Below are positions 37,756 to 47,393 of a DNA stretch of 64,000 bases, in pieces (within the stretch, counting starts at the first letter, position 1; the number at the start of each line of letters is the position of its first letter). Made by a program: the position numbers and the translations under genes. Source of the DNA: Aldersonia kunmingensis (GTDB lineage: Bacteria > Actinomycetota > Actinomycetes > Mycobacteriales > Mycobacteriaceae); assembly GCF_001646865.1 (NCBI RefSeq), contig NZ_LRRB01000081.1:21008-85007 (forward strand). Reading direction: 5' to 3'. The notes under the pieces are model-generated. The model searched no databases. It saw only the letters and a program-made list of their open reading frames with translations, and was not told the origin of the DNA.

Positions 37756-38409
37756 GTGGCCACGAACGCGGAGAAGACTCTGAGCTACGTCGAGGAGTCG
37801 GTGATCGAGGACGACGTCCTGATCGCGGCGCGCGAACGCGCCGAGGATCTCGGCGCCGAACCCGTGTCACCGGCGGTCGGTGCGGTATTGAGCATGTTCG
37901 CGCAGTTGCTCGATGCGAAAACTGTGGTTGAGGTCGGCACGGGAGCTGGAATCAGTGGGTTGTGGCTGCTCGACGGCATGCGCGAGGACGGCACCCTCAC
38001 GACGATCGACGCCGAACCCGAGCACCAGCGGGCCGCGAAGGAAGCTTTCAAGGCCGGCGGCATCCCCGCCACCCGCACCCGCCTGATCAACGGCCGTGCC
38101 CTCGACGTCCTCCCCCGGCTCGCCGACGGCTCCTACGACCTGGTCTTCATTGACGCCACCCCGACCGACCACCCGCTCTACGTCCAGCAGGCCGTGCGCC
38201 TGCTGCGCCCGGGCGGGCTGATCGTGTTCCACAACGCCCTGCTCTCCGGCAAGGTGCCGGATTCCTCGGAGCGCGAAGCGGCGACGGTCGCGGTGCGCGC
38301 GGCGACGCGGGCGATTGCCGAGGACGAGCAGTTGACCAAGGTGATCGTGCCGCTGGGCGACGGACTGCTTTGCGCCGTGCGAGACGGGGATTCCGGCCCG
38401 AACACCTAG
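37756..38409 (+). CDS. Class I SAM-dependent O-methyltransferase
   Basis: About 217 residues with [16 protein letters not shown] (SAM-binding glycine motif), TIDAEPEHQ, and [15 protein letters not shown] of the catechol-O-methyltransferase-like family 3. It matches M. tuberculosis Rv1220c in sequence style and place, divergent from sigE. I placed the start at GTG 37756 because the family domain starts there; GTG 37669 is possible. Substrate is not known. Confidence 0.85.
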   Translation: MATNAEKTLSYVEESVIEDDVLIAARERAEDLGAEPVSPAVGAVLSMFAQLLDAKTVVEVGTGAGISGLWLLDGMREDGTLTTIDAEPEHQRAAKEAFKAGGIPATRTRLINGRALDVLPRLADGSYDLVFIDATPTDHPLYVQQAVRLLRPGGLIVFHNALLSGKVPDSSEREAATVAVRAATRAIAEDEQLTKVIVPLGDGLLCAVRDGDSGPNT

Positions 38410-38442
38410 CGCCTCCTCGCGGTGGACAACCTTGCCACTCGC

Positions 38443-38456
38443 TGAACGCGCGTTTA
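38443..38456. promoter_or_regulatory. Operator-like palindrome 1 before TetR-ABC operon
   Basis: TGAACGCGCGTTTA contains the perfect palindrome AACGCGCGTT (38445-38454). It shares TGAAC and CGTT halves with a second palindrome 20 bases downstream, as expected for two TetR sites. Confidence 0.5.
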
Positions 38457-38462
38457 GCATAT

Positions 38463-38478
38463 TGAACATGCGTTCAAC
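38463..38478. promoter_or_regulatory. Operator-like palindrome 2 overlapping TetR start
   Basis: TTGAACATGCGTTCAA has perfect 6-base arms around ATGC and includes the ATG of the TetR gene (38468-38470). A dimeric repressor bound here would block its own transcription and translation start. Confidence 0.55.
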
Positions 38479-39112
38479 CGACGCCGACCTGTCCACCCCG
38501 GCCAGGATCCGGGACGCGGCAATCGACACCTTCGGCACGAAGGGGTTCGACACCGGAGTTCGCGCTATTTCGGCTGCGGCGGGCGTTTCCCCTGGCTTGG
38601 TCATCCACCATTTCGGGTCCAAGGACGGCCTGCGCGCGGCGTGCGATGAGCGGGTGCTCGAGATCATCCGCGACCAGAAGCTGGCCAACATCCGCGAGCC
38701 CGGGCCGGGCCGGATGCTCACCGCGCTTGCCGAGGTCGACGAGTACGCCACCGTCGTCGCATACATGGTCCGGAGCTTCGCCGCCGGAGGCCCGCTGGCC
38801 GAGTCGCTCCTCGAGCACATGATTGCCGACGCCGAGGAGTACCTGGCCGAGGGCGTCGCCACCGGAGTGCTGCGCGAAAGCCGCGATCCGCAGGCCCGGG
38901 CGCGCTACCTCACGCTGGCCAATGTCGGCGCGATGATCCTGCACCTGCAGTTGCATCCGGTCCCCGAGGACAGCGACCATCGCGCAGCCCTGCGCGATGT
39001 CGCCGAGACGCTGGCGCTGCCCGCCCTCGAGCTGTACACCCAGGGACTCCTCACCGATTCGACCATGCTCGACGGCTATCTCGCTGCCCGAGCACCGACT
39101 ACACAGGAGTGA
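38468..39112 (+). CDS. TetR-family repressor of the adjacent ABC exporter
   Basis: A 214-residue TetR protein: helix-turn-helix in [29 protein letters not shown] (about 31-58) and a larger C-terminal domain. It matches Rv1219c, the repressor of the Rv1218c-Rv1217c drug exporter, in position and orientation. Two palindromes cover its start. Its stop overlaps the ATPase start region, so the three genes form one operon. Confidence 0.88.
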   Translation: MRSTDADLSTPARIRDAAIDTFGTKGFDTGVRAISAAAGVSPGLVIHHFGSKDGLRAACDERVLEIIRDQKLANIREPGPGRMLTALAEVDEYATVVAYMVRSFAAGGPLAESLLEHMIADAEEYLAEGVATGVLRESRDPQARARYLTLANVGAMILHLQLHPVPEDSDHRAALRDVAETLALPALELYTQGLLTDSTMLDGYLAARAPTTQE

Positions 39113-39114
39113 TG

Positions 39115-40017
39115 ATGGCAACGGTCATCGACGTCTCGGGAGTGACCAAGAAATTCGGCAAGTCGGTCGCACTCGACCAACTCGATCTCCGCGTCGAGGA
39201 GGGCGAAACACACGGCTTCCTCGGTCCCAACGGCGCGGGCAAGTCGACGACGCTGCGGATCCTGCTCGGCATGTTGAGCATCGACGGTGGAACCGTCCGC
39301 GTCCTCGACCGTGATCCCTGGCGCGACGCGGTAGCACTCCACCGCGAAATCGCCTATGTACCTGGCGATGTCACGCTTTGGCCATCGCTCTCCGGTGGGG
39401 AGACCATCGACCTGCTCGGCCGGATGCGCGGCGGTATCGATCTGGCGCGGCGCGATGAGCTCATCGAGCGGTTCGGGCTCGACCCACGCAAGCGGAACCG
39501 CGCCTACTCGAAGGGCAACCGCCAGAAGGTCGCCCTCGTCTCGGCGCTCTCCTCTTCCGCACGCGTGCTGTTGCTCGATGAACCGACGTCCGGACTGGAT
39601 CCGCTGATGGAGCAGGTCTTTCGCGAGTGCGTCGCAGAGGCGCGCGAACGCGGTGCCACCATCTTGCTGTCGAGCCACATCCTCTCCGAGGTCGAGCGGC
39701 TGTGCGAACGCGTGACCATCATCCGCGCCGGACGCACGATCGAGAGCGGCTCCCTGGCCTCGATGCGACACCTGAGCCGCACCTCTGTCACCGCCGAATT
39801 ACTCAGTGAACCAGTCGATCTCGAACGTTTACCCGGTGTATCGGATGTGCATGTCGACGGCCGGATACTGCACTGCCAGGTGGACAGCGAGCACCTCGGC
39901 GAGCTGATCCGCCTGCTCGGCGACACCGGCGTGCGAAGTCTCGTCAGCAATCCCCCGACGCTCGAGGACCTCTTCCTGCGCCACTACCGCGTCGGCCCGG
40001 CCGAGGTGGCGGTATGA
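39115..40017 (+). CDS. ABC exporter ATPase (tetronasin/DrrA-like)
   Basis: A 300-residue ATPase with Walker A GPNGAGKS (about 38-45), a Q-loop region [16 protein letters not shown], signature YSKGNRQK in place of LSGGQ, Walker [12 protein letters not shown] and a DrrA-like C-terminal extension. Of three adjacent starts (GTG 39109, ATG 39112, ATG 39115) the last has the best spacing from AGGAG. It energises the following permease for export of a hydrophobic compound or drug; substrate is unknown. Confidence 0.9.
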   Translation: MATVIDVSGVTKKFGKSVALDQLDLRVEEGETHGFLGPNGAGKSTTLRILLGMLSIDGGTVRVLDRDPWRDAVALHREIAYVPGDVTLWPSLSGGETIDLLGRMRGGIDLARRDELIERFGLDPRKRNRAYSKGNRQKVALVSALSSSARVLLLDEPTSGLDPLMEQVFRECVAEARERGATILLSSHILSEVERLCERVTIIRAGRTIESGSLASMRHLSRTSVTAELLSEPVDLERLPGVSDVHVDGRILHCQVDSEHLGELIRLLGDTGVRSLVSNPPTLEDLFLRHYRVGPAEVAV

Positions 40018-41645
40018 CCATGACGCTCGCTCGGCCCGCGGCCGCGCCGGTAGCGGCGGGCGATTTCGCCGGCACGGCGGGATTGCTCCGGCTGTACCTG
40101 CGTCGCGACCGAATTGTCTTGCCGCTCTGGGTACTTCTGCTGTCGCTACCGCTCGCTCCGGTCTACGTGGACAGCGTTGCGAGCCTCTACACCACCGAGG
40201 CCGAACGCGCTGGGTTCGCGGCGATGATTCTGTCCAGCCCGGCCCAGCTCGCCATGTACGGCCCGCTGTACAACACCAGCATTGGGGCAACCGGCGTATG
40301 GAAAGCCGGCATGTTCTACACGCTGATCGGCGTGGCGGTGATTCTCACCGTGGTCCGGCATACCCGGGCCGAGGAGGAAACCGGCCGCGCCGAGCTGATC
40401 GATTCCACCGCGGTGGGCCGATTCGCCGGCCTGACGGCTGCCATGCTGCTCGGCTTCGGCGCCTCGCTGGCGACCGGATTGCTCGGCGCGGCAAGCCTGT
40501 TCACCGCCGATGTGCCGAAGTCCGGGTCGCTCGCATTCGGTCTCGCGTTGGCGGGGAGCGGGTTTGTCTACACGGCGGTGGCTGCGGTCGCCGCACAGCT
40601 GAGCGCGAACGCCCGGACCACCCGCGGTATCGCGTTCGCCGTGCTCGGCACCGCCTATGCGCTGCGGGCGATCGGTGATGCCAGTGGCGACGAGGCATTG
40701 TCGTGGCTATCCCCGCAAGGCTGGTCGCTGCAAGTCCGCCCGTACGCCGGGGACCGGTGGTGGGTGCTGTTGCTCCACCTGGCCGCGACAGTCGTCCTGA
40801 CCGTGCTGGCCTACGACCTGCAGCGCCGACGCGACCTAGGCTCTGGCCTGATCGCCGCCCGACTCGGGCCGCCCAACGCCTCGCCATGGTTGAGCAGTCC
40901 GTTCGGCCTGTCGTGGCGACTACAGCGCGGCAGCCTGCTGGTGTGGACCATCGGTCTAGCGCTCTACGCAGCGCTTGCCGGGTCGGTGGTTCATGGCATC
41001 GCAGACAACCTCGGCACCAACGACACCATGCGCGAGATCGTCACCCGGATCGGCGGCACGACCACCATCGAGGACGCGTTCATCCGGCTCGCCTTCACCA
41101 TGCTCGGGGTCGGCGCCTCCGCGTATGCGATCTCGGCGACGCTGCGGCTGCATGGCGAGGAGGAGGCGCACCACGCCGAGACCATCCTGTCCAGATCGGT
41201 CGGCAGATTGCGCTGGGCGGCAAGCCATCTCCTTTTTGCACTACTCGGCCCGGTGCTGTTGATGGCCGTTGCGGCCACCGCATGCGGGGTGACCTACGGC
41301 ATCTCGGCGAACGATGTTCCTGGCAAGCTCACCGACTCCTTCGGCGCCGCCCTGCTGCAACTGCCGTCCATCTGGCTGATAGCAGGGACCGCGATCCTGT
41401 TGTTCGGTGCACTCCCCCGGTTCGCGCCGGTCGCCTGGGGGGTGTTGTCGGCGTTCATTGCGCTGTACCTGCTCGGGTCGGTCTCCGGCATCCCGCACTG
41501 GGTGCTCGACCTTGCCCCGTTCGCGCACACGCCGGTGATCCCGGGCGGGCAGTTCGAGGCCACCGCCACGATCTGGTTGCTGGTGATCGACGCCGCGCTG
41601 ATCGGGTTGGGGCTCTGGGCTTTTCGCCGCCGCGACCTCCGCTGA
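40014..41645 (+). CDS. ABC exporter permease (tetronasin-resistance type)
   Basis: A 543-residue membrane protein made of two similar six-helix halves (about 30-265 and 300-540), the two-in-one design of tetronasin-resistance permeases. Each half carries the charged segment [14 protein letters not shown] or [14 protein letters not shown] after the second helix. The ATG overlaps the ATPase stop. It corresponds to Rv1217c. Confidence 0.9.
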   Translation: MTMTLARPAAAPVAAGDFAGTAGLLRLYLRRDRIVLPLWVLLLSLPLAPVYVDSVASLYTTEAERAGFAAMILSSPAQLAMYGPLYNTSIGATGVWKAGMFYTLIGVAVILTVVRHTRAEEETGRAELIDSTAVGRFAGLTAAMLLGFGASLATGLLGAASLFTADVPKSGSLAFGLALAGSGFVYTAVAAVAAQLSANARTTRGIAFAVLGTAYALRAIGDASGDEALSWLSPQGWSLQVRPYAGDRWWVLLLHLAATVVLTVLAYDLQRRRDLGSGLIAARLGPPNASPWLSSPFGLSWRLQRGSLLVWTIGLALYAALAGSVVHGIADNLGTNDTMREIVTRIGGTTTIEDAFIRLAFTMLGVGASAYAISATLRLHGEEEAHHAETILSRSVGRLRWAASHLLFALLGPVLLMAVAATACGVTYGISANDVPGKLTDSFGAALLQLPSIWLIAGTAILLFGALPRFAPVAWGVLSAFIALYLLGSVSGIPHWVLDLAPFAHTPVIPGGQFEATATIWLLVIDAALIGLGLWAFRRRDLR

Positions 41646-41653
41646 GCCCGCTC

Positions 41654-41683
41654 GAGCGCACGCTTCCCGAGCGCACGCTTCCC
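41654..41683 (+). repeat. Two tandem copies of a 15-bp unit
   Basis: GAGCGCACGCTTCCC occurs twice in direct succession, and the following GAGTGCG starts like a diverged third copy that leads into intergenic repeat B. It lies just after the exporter permease stop. Confidence 0.7.
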
Positions 41684-41701
41684 GAGTGCGAACTGTGTAA
41701 A

Positions 41702-41742
41702 CGGGTGCAAAGTTTTGGCCCCACGAACACAATTTGCACCCG
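41702..41742. repeat. Intergenic palindromic repeat, copy B
   Basis: Perfect 10-base arms CGGGTGCAAA (41702-41711) and TTTGCACCCG (41733-41742) enclose GTTTTGGCCCCACGAACACAA. The interior matches copy A (GGCCCC, then GAACA-like) and the right half matches copy C. It lies between the convergent permease and glgC and could end transcription from both sides. Confidence 0.65.
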
Positions 41743-41760
41743 CGGAGGAAGTGCGAAGCG

Positions 41761-42975
41761 TTAGATCCAGACGCCCTTGCCGATCGCGACGACGCCGCCG
41801 TTGGAGACGGCGAACCGCTGGCGATCACGCTCGAGGTCGACGCCGATGATCTCGCCGTCGTTCACCACCACGTTCTTGTCGAGGATCGCCTTGCGCACGA
41901 CCGCGCCGCGGCCGATCCGGACACCGGGCATGATCACGCTGCCCTCGACGGTGGCGCCTTCCTCGATGTAGACGTTGCTAGACAGCACCGAGTTGCGCAC
42001 AGTCGCCGCCGAGAGGATGCAGCCCGCGCCGACCACCGATTCCTGCGCGAGGCCGCCCTGCACGAACTTCGCCGGCGGGAAGTTCTCCGCCTCACCGCGG
42101 ATAGGCCAGCGGCGGTTGTACAGGTTGAACACCGGGTGCGTGGAGACGAGGTCCATGTGCGCGTCGTAGAACGCGTCGATGGTTCCGACGTCGCGCCAAT
42201 AGCCTCGGTCCCGGTCCGTCGCGCCCGGCACGACGTTGTCCTTGAAGTCGTAGACCGCGGCCTCACCCTTGCCGACGAGGAACGGAATGATGTCGCCGCC
42301 CATGTCGTGGTCGGAGTCCGTGTTCTCGGAGTCGGCGCGAATCGAGTCGACGAGCACCTTCGTGGTGAAGACGTAGTTGCCCATCGACGCGAAGGTCATA
42401 TTCGGATCATCCGGGGTACCCGGCGGATGGGTCGGCTTCTCCAGGAACTGGATGATCCGGCCGGACTCGTCGGTGTCGATGCACCCGAATGCGGTCGCCT
42501 CGCTGCGCGGGACGCGAATACCCGCGACGGTCACGCCCGCGCCCGATTCGATGTGCTGGCGAACCATCTGCTCCGGGTCCATCCGGTACACGTGGTCGGC
42601 ACCGAAGACGACGATGTACTCGGGGTCCTCGTCGTAGATCAGGTTCAGCGACTGCAAGATCGCGTCGGCGCTGCCGGTGTACCAGCGCGGGCCGAGCCGC
42701 TGCTGCGCCGGGACCGGGGTGATGTACTCGCCGCCGAACCCGGACAGCCGCCACGTCTGCGAGATGTGCCGGTCCAGGGAGTGCGACTTGTACTGGGTCA
42801 GCACACAGATCCGGAGGTAGCCGGCGTTCACGAGATTGCTCAGTACGAAGTCGATCAGGCGGTACGCGCCTCCGAACGGAACGGCAGGCTTCGCCCGATC
42901 AGCCGTCAGGGGGAACAGTCGCTTTCCGGCGCCCCCGGCGAGCACTATTCCGAGCACATGCGGCTGGCTCCTCAC
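41761..42975 (-). CDS. glgC: Glucose-1-phosphate adenylyltransferase
   Basis: A 404-residue ADP-glucose pyrophosphorylase making ADP-glucose from glucose-1-phosphate and ATP. It has the nucleotidyltransferase motif [23 protein letters not shown] (about 14-36), [19 protein letters not shown], and a C-terminal left-handed beta-helix with [13 protein letters not shown] repeats. It starts at GTG 42975. It is divergent from glgM, which uses its product. Confidence 0.96.
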   Translation of the reverse strand: MRSQPHVLGIVLAGGAGKRLFPLTADRAKPAVPFGGAYRLIDFVLSNLVNAGYLRICVLTQYKSHSLDRHISQTWRLSGFGGEYITPVPAQQRLGPRWYTGSADAILQSLNLIYDEDPEYIVVFGADHVYRMDPEQMVRQHIESGAGVTVAGIRVPRSEATAFGCIDTDESGRIIQFLEKPTHPPGTPDDPNMTFASMGNYVFTTKVLVDSIRADSENTDSDHDMGGDIIPFLVGKGEAAVYDFKDNVVPGATDRDRGYWRDVGTIDAFYDAHMDLVSTHPVFNLYNRRWPIRGEAENFPPAKFVQGGLAQESVVGAGCILSAATVRNSVLSSNVYIEEGATVEGSVIMPGVRIGRGAVVRKAILDKNVVVNDGEIIGVDLERDRQRFAVSNGGVVAIGKGVWI

Positions 42976-43098
42976 ATGTCCAAACTATCGGCAGCGGGTA
43001 GACCTCGCTAGCGATACGGCCAGCGTTTTGCGATCGAATGGCTCACTCCGGCGACGCGGACGGTCGCCGACTTCAGCGGAGCGGACTAGGTTTGACTC

Positions 43099-44274
43099 GT
43101 GCGAGTGGCGATGATGACGCGCGAGTACCCGCCCGAGGTGTACGGCGGCGCTGGAGTACACGTGACGCAGCTCGTCGCTCAGTTGCAGCGACTCTGCGAT
43201 GTCGACGTGCATTGCATGGGCGCCCCCCGCGACGGTGCGCAGGTGCATGCCCCCGATCCGGAACTGGCAAAGGCCAACTCGGCGCTGCAGATCATTTCGG
43301 CCGAACTCCGGATGGCCGATGCCGCGCGCGAGGCGCAGGTGGTGCATTCCCACACCTGGTACGCAGGGTTGGCCGGACACCTGGCGTCCGCCCTGTACGA
43401 CGTGCCACATGTGCTGACGGCCCATTCGCTCGAGCCGCGCCGGCCGTGGAAGGCCGAGCAGCTTGGCGGCGGTTACCGGGTGTCGTCGTGGTCCGAGCGC
43501 ACTGCCGTGGAGAACGCCGACGCGGTCATCGCGGTGAGTGAGGGCATGCGTCTCGACGTGCTCGACGCCTACCCCGCGCTCGACCCCGGCCGCGTGCATG
43601 TCGTGCACAACGGCATCGACACCGACGCTTGGTATGCCGGTCCAGCGAAACCCGGGGAGCGAGCGGTGCTCGACGAACTCGGTGTGCGCCGCGACGCGCC
43701 CATCGCGGCCTTCGTCGGCCGGATCACTCGGCAGAAGGGCGTGCCCCATCTCCTCGCTGCCGCACGGGAATTCGATCCCGATATCTCGCTGGTGTTCTGC
43801 GCCGGCGCACCGGACACGCCGGAGATTGCGGCCGAGGTGCGCGATGGCGTCGCGGAGCTGGCGAAACAGCGGAACAACGTGTTCTGGGTGCAGGAGATGC
43901 TACCCACCGAGCAAATACGCGAAATCGTCTCCGCCGCAGATGTTTTCATCTGCCCCTCGGTGTACGAGCCGCTCGGCATCGTCAATCTCGAGGCGATGGC
44001 CGCCGAAACGGCGGTCGTCGCATCGGATGTGGGCGGTATCCCCGAGGTCGTCGAGGACGGTGTCACGGGCCGGCTGGTGCACTACGACCCGGCCGAGCAC
44101 GAGACCTACGAGCACGCGCTCGCCCAGGCGGTGAACGAGGTTGCCGGAGACCGGGCGCGGGCCGCAGCGATGGGTCAGGCCGGCCGGGCACGCGCCATCG
44201 ATCACTTCTCCTGGCCGGAGATCGCCCGGCAGACCCTCGCCATCTACTCCGACGTGATCGCCAAGCGCCCCTAA
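43099..44274 (+). CDS. glgM: GlgM-type glycosyltransferase (alpha-maltose-1-phosphate synthase)
   Basis: A 391-residue GT-B family 4 enzyme with VYGGAGVHVTQL (about 15-26), AFVGRITRQKGVPHLL, and the donor-binding EPLGIVNLEAMA with its two glutamates. It matches Rv1212c, shown in mycobacteria to make maltose-1-phosphate from ADP-glucose and glucose-1-phosphate for the GlgE pathway. It starts at GTG 43099, divergent from glgC. Confidence 0.9.
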   Translation: MRVAMMTREYPPEVYGGAGVHVTQLVAQLQRLCDVDVHCMGAPRDGAQVHAPDPELAKANSALQIISAELRMADAAREAQVVHSHTWYAGLAGHLASALYDVPHVLTAHSLEPRRPWKAEQLGGGYRVSSWSERTAVENADAVIAVSEGMRLDVLDAYPALDPGRVHVVHNGIDTDAWYAGPAKPGERAVLDELGVRRDAPIAAFVGRITRQKGVPHLLAAAREFDPDISLVFCAGAPDTPEIAAEVRDGVAELAKQRNNVFWVQEMLPTEQIREIVSAADVFICPSVYEPLGIVNLEAMAAETAVVASDVGGIPEVVEDGVTGRLVHYDPAEHETYEHALAQAVNEVAGDRARAAAMGQAGRARAIDHFSWPEIARQTLAIYSDVIAKRP

Positions 44275-45101
44275 TCCGCGGCGCGGTAGTGCGTCAACTG
44301 CACCGAGGCGGTCACTGACATCGGTTCGGGTAGTAGCTCGATGAGTTCTGCCCGCCGCTCCGGCGTGACGTGGTGCGCCGATGGCCCCATCCCGACGAGC
44401 GTGGCGACCTCATCACGATGCAGGGTCATGGTGAACTCGACCGGAACCTGCTCGACCCGTTCGAAATCCCCGGACAACGACTCGTCGAGTCGGCGATCCT
44501 TCTGCTCGTCCACGCCGATCATGCCGAGCGGTCCGATCAGTTCACGAAGGTGCCGCGTCGTCGGGGTGACGACGAGGAACGCGCCGCCCGGCGCGAGCAC
44601 GCGCCGAATCTCCGGCGCATTTCGCGGCGCGAACACCGTCAGGACGGCGCTCATGCTGTCGTCGCGCACGGGCAAACCCTGCCACGCGTCCGCGACCACC
44701 GCGGCAGCCCGCTCGTGCGCCCGCGCGAGCCGGCGCGCTGCGGGCTTGGAGACGTCGAGACCGATGCCGACTGCGTCGGGTAGCTGGTCGAGCACGCGGC
44801 TCAGATAAAACCCCGTGCCGGCGCCGATATCGAGGATCCGCCGCTGGTGACCGCCCAGGCGTGCGATGAGGTCGGCCACCGCGGCCGCGATCGGGTCGTA
44901 GTGACCGGCAGCGAGGAATCGCACGCGGGCATCCACCATCGCGACCGTGTCCCCCACCATCGGTGACCGCCCGGCCAGCAGGGCAACGTAGCCCTGCCGA
45001 GCGATATCGAAGCTGTGCCCCCGTTCGCACTGCAGGCGCGCGTCCTCGGCGAGAAGCGTGCCCTCGCATACCGGGCAGCGCAGCAGCCCGACTGCAGACA
45101 T
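44271..45101 (-). CDS. RlmA-type 23S rRNA guanine methyltransferase
   Basis: A 276-residue protein with an N-terminal zinc site (CPVC near 9-12, then CERGH) and a SAM-binding domain with ILDIGAGTGFYLSRVL (about 88-103). The fold order matches RlmA(I)/(II), which methylate G745 or G748 in hairpin 35 of 23S rRNA. Start ATG 45101 is next to the zinc site. It is convergent with glgM, overlapping by four bases. Confidence 0.8.
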   Translation of the reverse strand: MSAVGLLRCPVCEGTLLAEDARLQCERGHSFDIARQGYVALLAGRSPMVGDTVAMVDARVRFLAAGHYDPIAAAVADLIARLGGHQRRILDIGAGTGFYLSRVLDQLPDAVGIGLDVSKPAARRLARAHERAAAVVADAWQGLPVRDDSMSAVLTVFAPRNAPEIRRVLAPGGAFLVVTPTTRHLRELIGPLGMIGVDEQKDRRLDESLSGDFERVEQVPVEFTMTLHRDEVATLVGMGPSAHHVTPERRAELIELLPEPMSVTASVQLTHYRAAD

Positions 45102-45156
45102 AAATGAGCCCCGTAACCCACGACGGGGTGTACGGGGCTCGCCGGGGGGATTCCCG

Positions 45157-45324
45157 CTAGCTCGTGACACCCTTGAGTTCATCGCCGAGAGCTGCAGCTT
45201 CCTCCGGGGTCAGTTCGACGACCAGGCGTCCACCACCCTCGAGTGGAACCCGCATGACGATTCCCCGACCTTCCTTGGTTGCCTCGAGGGGACCGTCCCC
45301 AGTGCGGGGCTTCATGGCCGCCAT
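45157..45324 (-). CDS. DUF3117 conserved actinobacterial protein
   Basis: A 55-residue protein (MAAMKPRTGDGPLEATKEGR...) almost identical to M. tuberculosis Rv1211. Such proteins are strongly conserved in Actinobacteria but have no known role. ATG 45324 has GGAGGG seven bases upstream; a longer start at 45381 adds an unconserved N-terminus. Confidence 0.9.
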   Translation of the reverse strand: MAAMKPRTGDGPLEATKEGRGIVMRVPLEGGGRLVVELTPEEAAALGDELKGVTS

Positions 45325-45503
45325 CCCTACTCCCTCCGGATTTGCGCCAGACTTCGACGCGTTGGGTTCCTCATCCGGCACGCCCGTGGACGCGCCTCAA
45401 TCGTCCATTCTTCCCTATCCCAGCGAGATGCGGGTATTGAGTCCATAATGTCGGCCCGCGAGTCGCGTTAGCCAGCGCTTGCGCGGGCTACTGAGAATGC
45501 TGG

Positions 45504-46091
45504 TTAACCAGCGCGCATGCTGGTTTTGGGGGCCTCGACGTCGACCCAGCAATCCGCAACGTGATCGTTCACGATCCCAGTCGCCTGCATGAGCGCATAT
45601 GCGGTGGTTGGGCCAACGAACGCGAAGCCCCGGCGACGTAGCTCCTTCGCCATGGCAACCGATTCCGGAGTCGTCGCCGGAACGTCTGCCATCGTGGCGG
45701 GACGCGAATGCCCCTTCGGTGCGAAAGACCAGAGCAACTCGCCGAGATCGGTGTCGAGGTCGAGCACGGCTTGCGCATTGCGGACCGACGCGCGGATTTT
45801 GGCCTTGTTGCGCACGATCCCAGCGTCCGCGAGCAGGCGCTGCTCGTCGTCGTCACCGAATCGCGCAACCACTTCCGGGTCGAAGCCGGCGAAGGCCTCC
45901 CTGAACGCCGGGCGTTTGCGCAGGATCGTGATCCACGACAGCCCCGACTGGAACGCCTCGAGGCAGATGCGCTCGAACAACTCGTCACGGTCGTGCAGCG
46001 GCCTGCCCCACTCGGTGTCGTGGTAGTCCGCGTAGAGCTGCGATGAGGTCGCCCACCCGCATCGAACGAGTCCGTCAGCGATCTCGGTCAT
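45504..46091 (-). CDS. tag: DNA-3-methyladenine glycosylase I
   Basis: A 195-residue TAG-family base-excision glycosylase removing 3-methyladenine. Zinc ligands appear as Cys11, His24 (YADYHDTEWG), and the C-terminal NDHVADC; FQSGLSWITILRKRPAFREAF is the substrate-pocket region. ATG 46091 overlaps the stop of the DivIVA-like gene. A palindrome GCTGGTTAACCAGC spans its stop codon (45499-45512) and may help end transcription. Confidence 0.93.
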   Translation of the reverse strand: MTEIADGLVRCGWATSSQLYADYHDTEWGRPLHDRDELFERICLEAFQSGLSWITILRKRPAFREAFAGFDPEVVARFGDDDEQRLLADAGIVRNKAKIRASVRNAQAVLDLDTDLGELLWSFAPKGHSRPATMADVPATTPESVAMAKELRRRGFAFVGPTTAYALMQATGIVNDHVADCWVDVEAPKTSMRAG

Positions 46092-46396
46092 CGGTGCTGT
46101 CCCCGGGCCAGTTCCTCGGACAGCGACTGCACCTGCCCCCGGAGCGCATCGATCTCCCCCGCGAGGCGGTCCAGCGCCCAATCCACCTCCGCGGCCTTGT
46201 AACCGCGCAGCGTCTGCTGGAAGCGCAGTGCGCGCACGTCACGGCCATTCACGTCCTCGGCGGGCAGGACAGTGGCAGTGGTGCCGCGCGGCAACGGGCC
46301 GAGCTCCTCGGACCTGCCGAACACCGCGCTGGCGACCACAAACAGGATGGCGGCGATCACGGCGACGACCAGGACGTACAGCAGCATCGTCAGCAT
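46088..46396 (-). CDS. DivIVA-domain membrane protein
   Basis: A 102-residue protein with one N-terminal transmembrane helix (LLYVLVVAVIAAILFVVASAVFG) and a short DivIVA-like coiled coil (FQQTLRGYKAAEVDWALDRLAGEIDALR, about 59-86). It corresponds to Rv1209. A role at the cell pole or septum is inferred from the domain. It is coupled to tag. Confidence 0.82.
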   Translation of the reverse strand: MLTMLLYVLVVAVIAAILFVVASAVFGRSEELGPLPRGTTATVLPAEDVNGRDVRALRFQQTLRGYKAAEVDWALDRLAGEIDALRGQVQSLSEELARGQHR

Positions 46397-46454
46397 GCGT
46401 CGATCCTGCCAGTTGCCGCCGACAACGACATCGACAGCGTGATCGCCGCGCGAG

Positions 46455-47393
46455 CTAGGGGCGCAGCGTGTTCATCGGCGGCCGGTCGGCCAGCGACACA
46501 TCGGTGCTCGCCGGCACGAACAGGCCCTGCTCCAGCGGGAACTGAGTCAGCGGAGCACCGGAATCCTTCACGCCGCAGCGGCCGAGGATCGTGCCCACGA
46601 TCTGGCGGCTCATCGCACCGAGCTCGTTGAGCGGCCTGTTGCGATGCTTGCGGACCCCGAGATTGACCTGCCCGATCGCGGCCAGCCCGAGCTTGTCGTA
46701 GGTGTCGAGCAGCAGCCCGATCTCCACTCCGTAACCGGGCGCGAACGGCACCGAGGTGAGCAGCTCCCGGGTGCCGGCGTACTCGCCACCGAGCGGCTGC
46801 AGCACGCTGGACAGATCCGGCCGCAATGCGGACAGCATGGGCCGGGCGACGAGTTCGGTCACCCGTCCGCCGCCGTTCGCGTCCTCGGCCTCGCCCACCT
46901 TGAGCGGCCGCCGGTAATACCCCTTGACGAGGTGAATGCCCTCGCCGGTGAGCAGTGGGCCGAGCAGATTGGGCACGAAGGACGGGTCGGGATCGATCAG
47001 ATCGGCGTCGATGAAGGCAACCAGGTCGCCGTCGGTGGCGGCCAGCGAGCGCCAGAGCACCTCGCCCTTCCCCGGCACGGGCAGCAACTCAGGGACCGCC
47101 TGCTCCCGGTTGATCACCTTCGCACCCGCCGCGCGGGCCCGTGCCGCGGTGGCGTCGACGGATCCGGAGTCGAGCACAACCAGCTCATCAACAAGATTGC
47201 CGAGCAGTGGGCGGATCGTCTCGATCACGCCGGCCACGGTCGCTTCCTCATTGAGCGCCGGAAGGACGACCGAGACTGTGCGACCCTTCTTCGCCGCAAT
47301 CAGCTCCGCGACCGTCCAGTTCGGTGCGTCCCAGGTGTTGGCCTCCGCCCAATAGCGATGTGCGGGGCCGTTCTCGATGTCGGTAACGGTCAT
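46455..47393 (-). CDS. gpgS: Glucosyl-3-phosphoglycerate synthase
   Basis: A 312-residue GT-A retaining glycosyltransferase making glucosyl-3-phosphoglycerate, the first step toward methylglucose lipopolysaccharide. It has VSVVLPALNEEATV (about 33-46), VLDSGSVDAT, the metal motif DAD in FIDADLIDPDPSF, and a conserved C-terminal GYGVEIGLLLDTY. The ATG at 47391-47393 overlaps the corrected stop of folP2 as ATGA. In the raw sequence the reading frame runs open from folP2 into this gene, giving an apparent fusion that I attribute to a single-base frameshift. Confidence 0.9.
   Translation of the reverse strand: MTVTDIENGPAHRYWAEANTWDAPNWTVAELIAAKKGRTVSVVLPALNEEATVAGVIETIRPLLGNLVDELVVLDSGSVDATAARARAAGAKVINREQAVPELLPVPGKGEVLWRSLAATDGDLVAFIDADLIDPDPSFVPNLLGPLLTGEGIHLVKGYYRRPLKVGEAEDANGGGRVTELVARPMLSALRPDLSSVLQPLGGEYAGTRELLTSVPFAPGYGVEIGLLLDTYDKLGLAAIGQVNLGVRKHRNRPLNELGAMSRQIVGTILGRCGVKDSGAPLTQFPLEQGLFVPASTDVSLADRPPMNTLRP

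Noticed and set aside
42985..43749. Long open frame antisense to glgM
   Set aside because: Typical GC-rich shadow frame; the opposite strand encodes a complete recognised enzyme.
45499..45512. GCTGGTTAACCAGC palindrome as an operator
   Set aside because: It spans the tag stop codon far from any start; at most part of a terminator.
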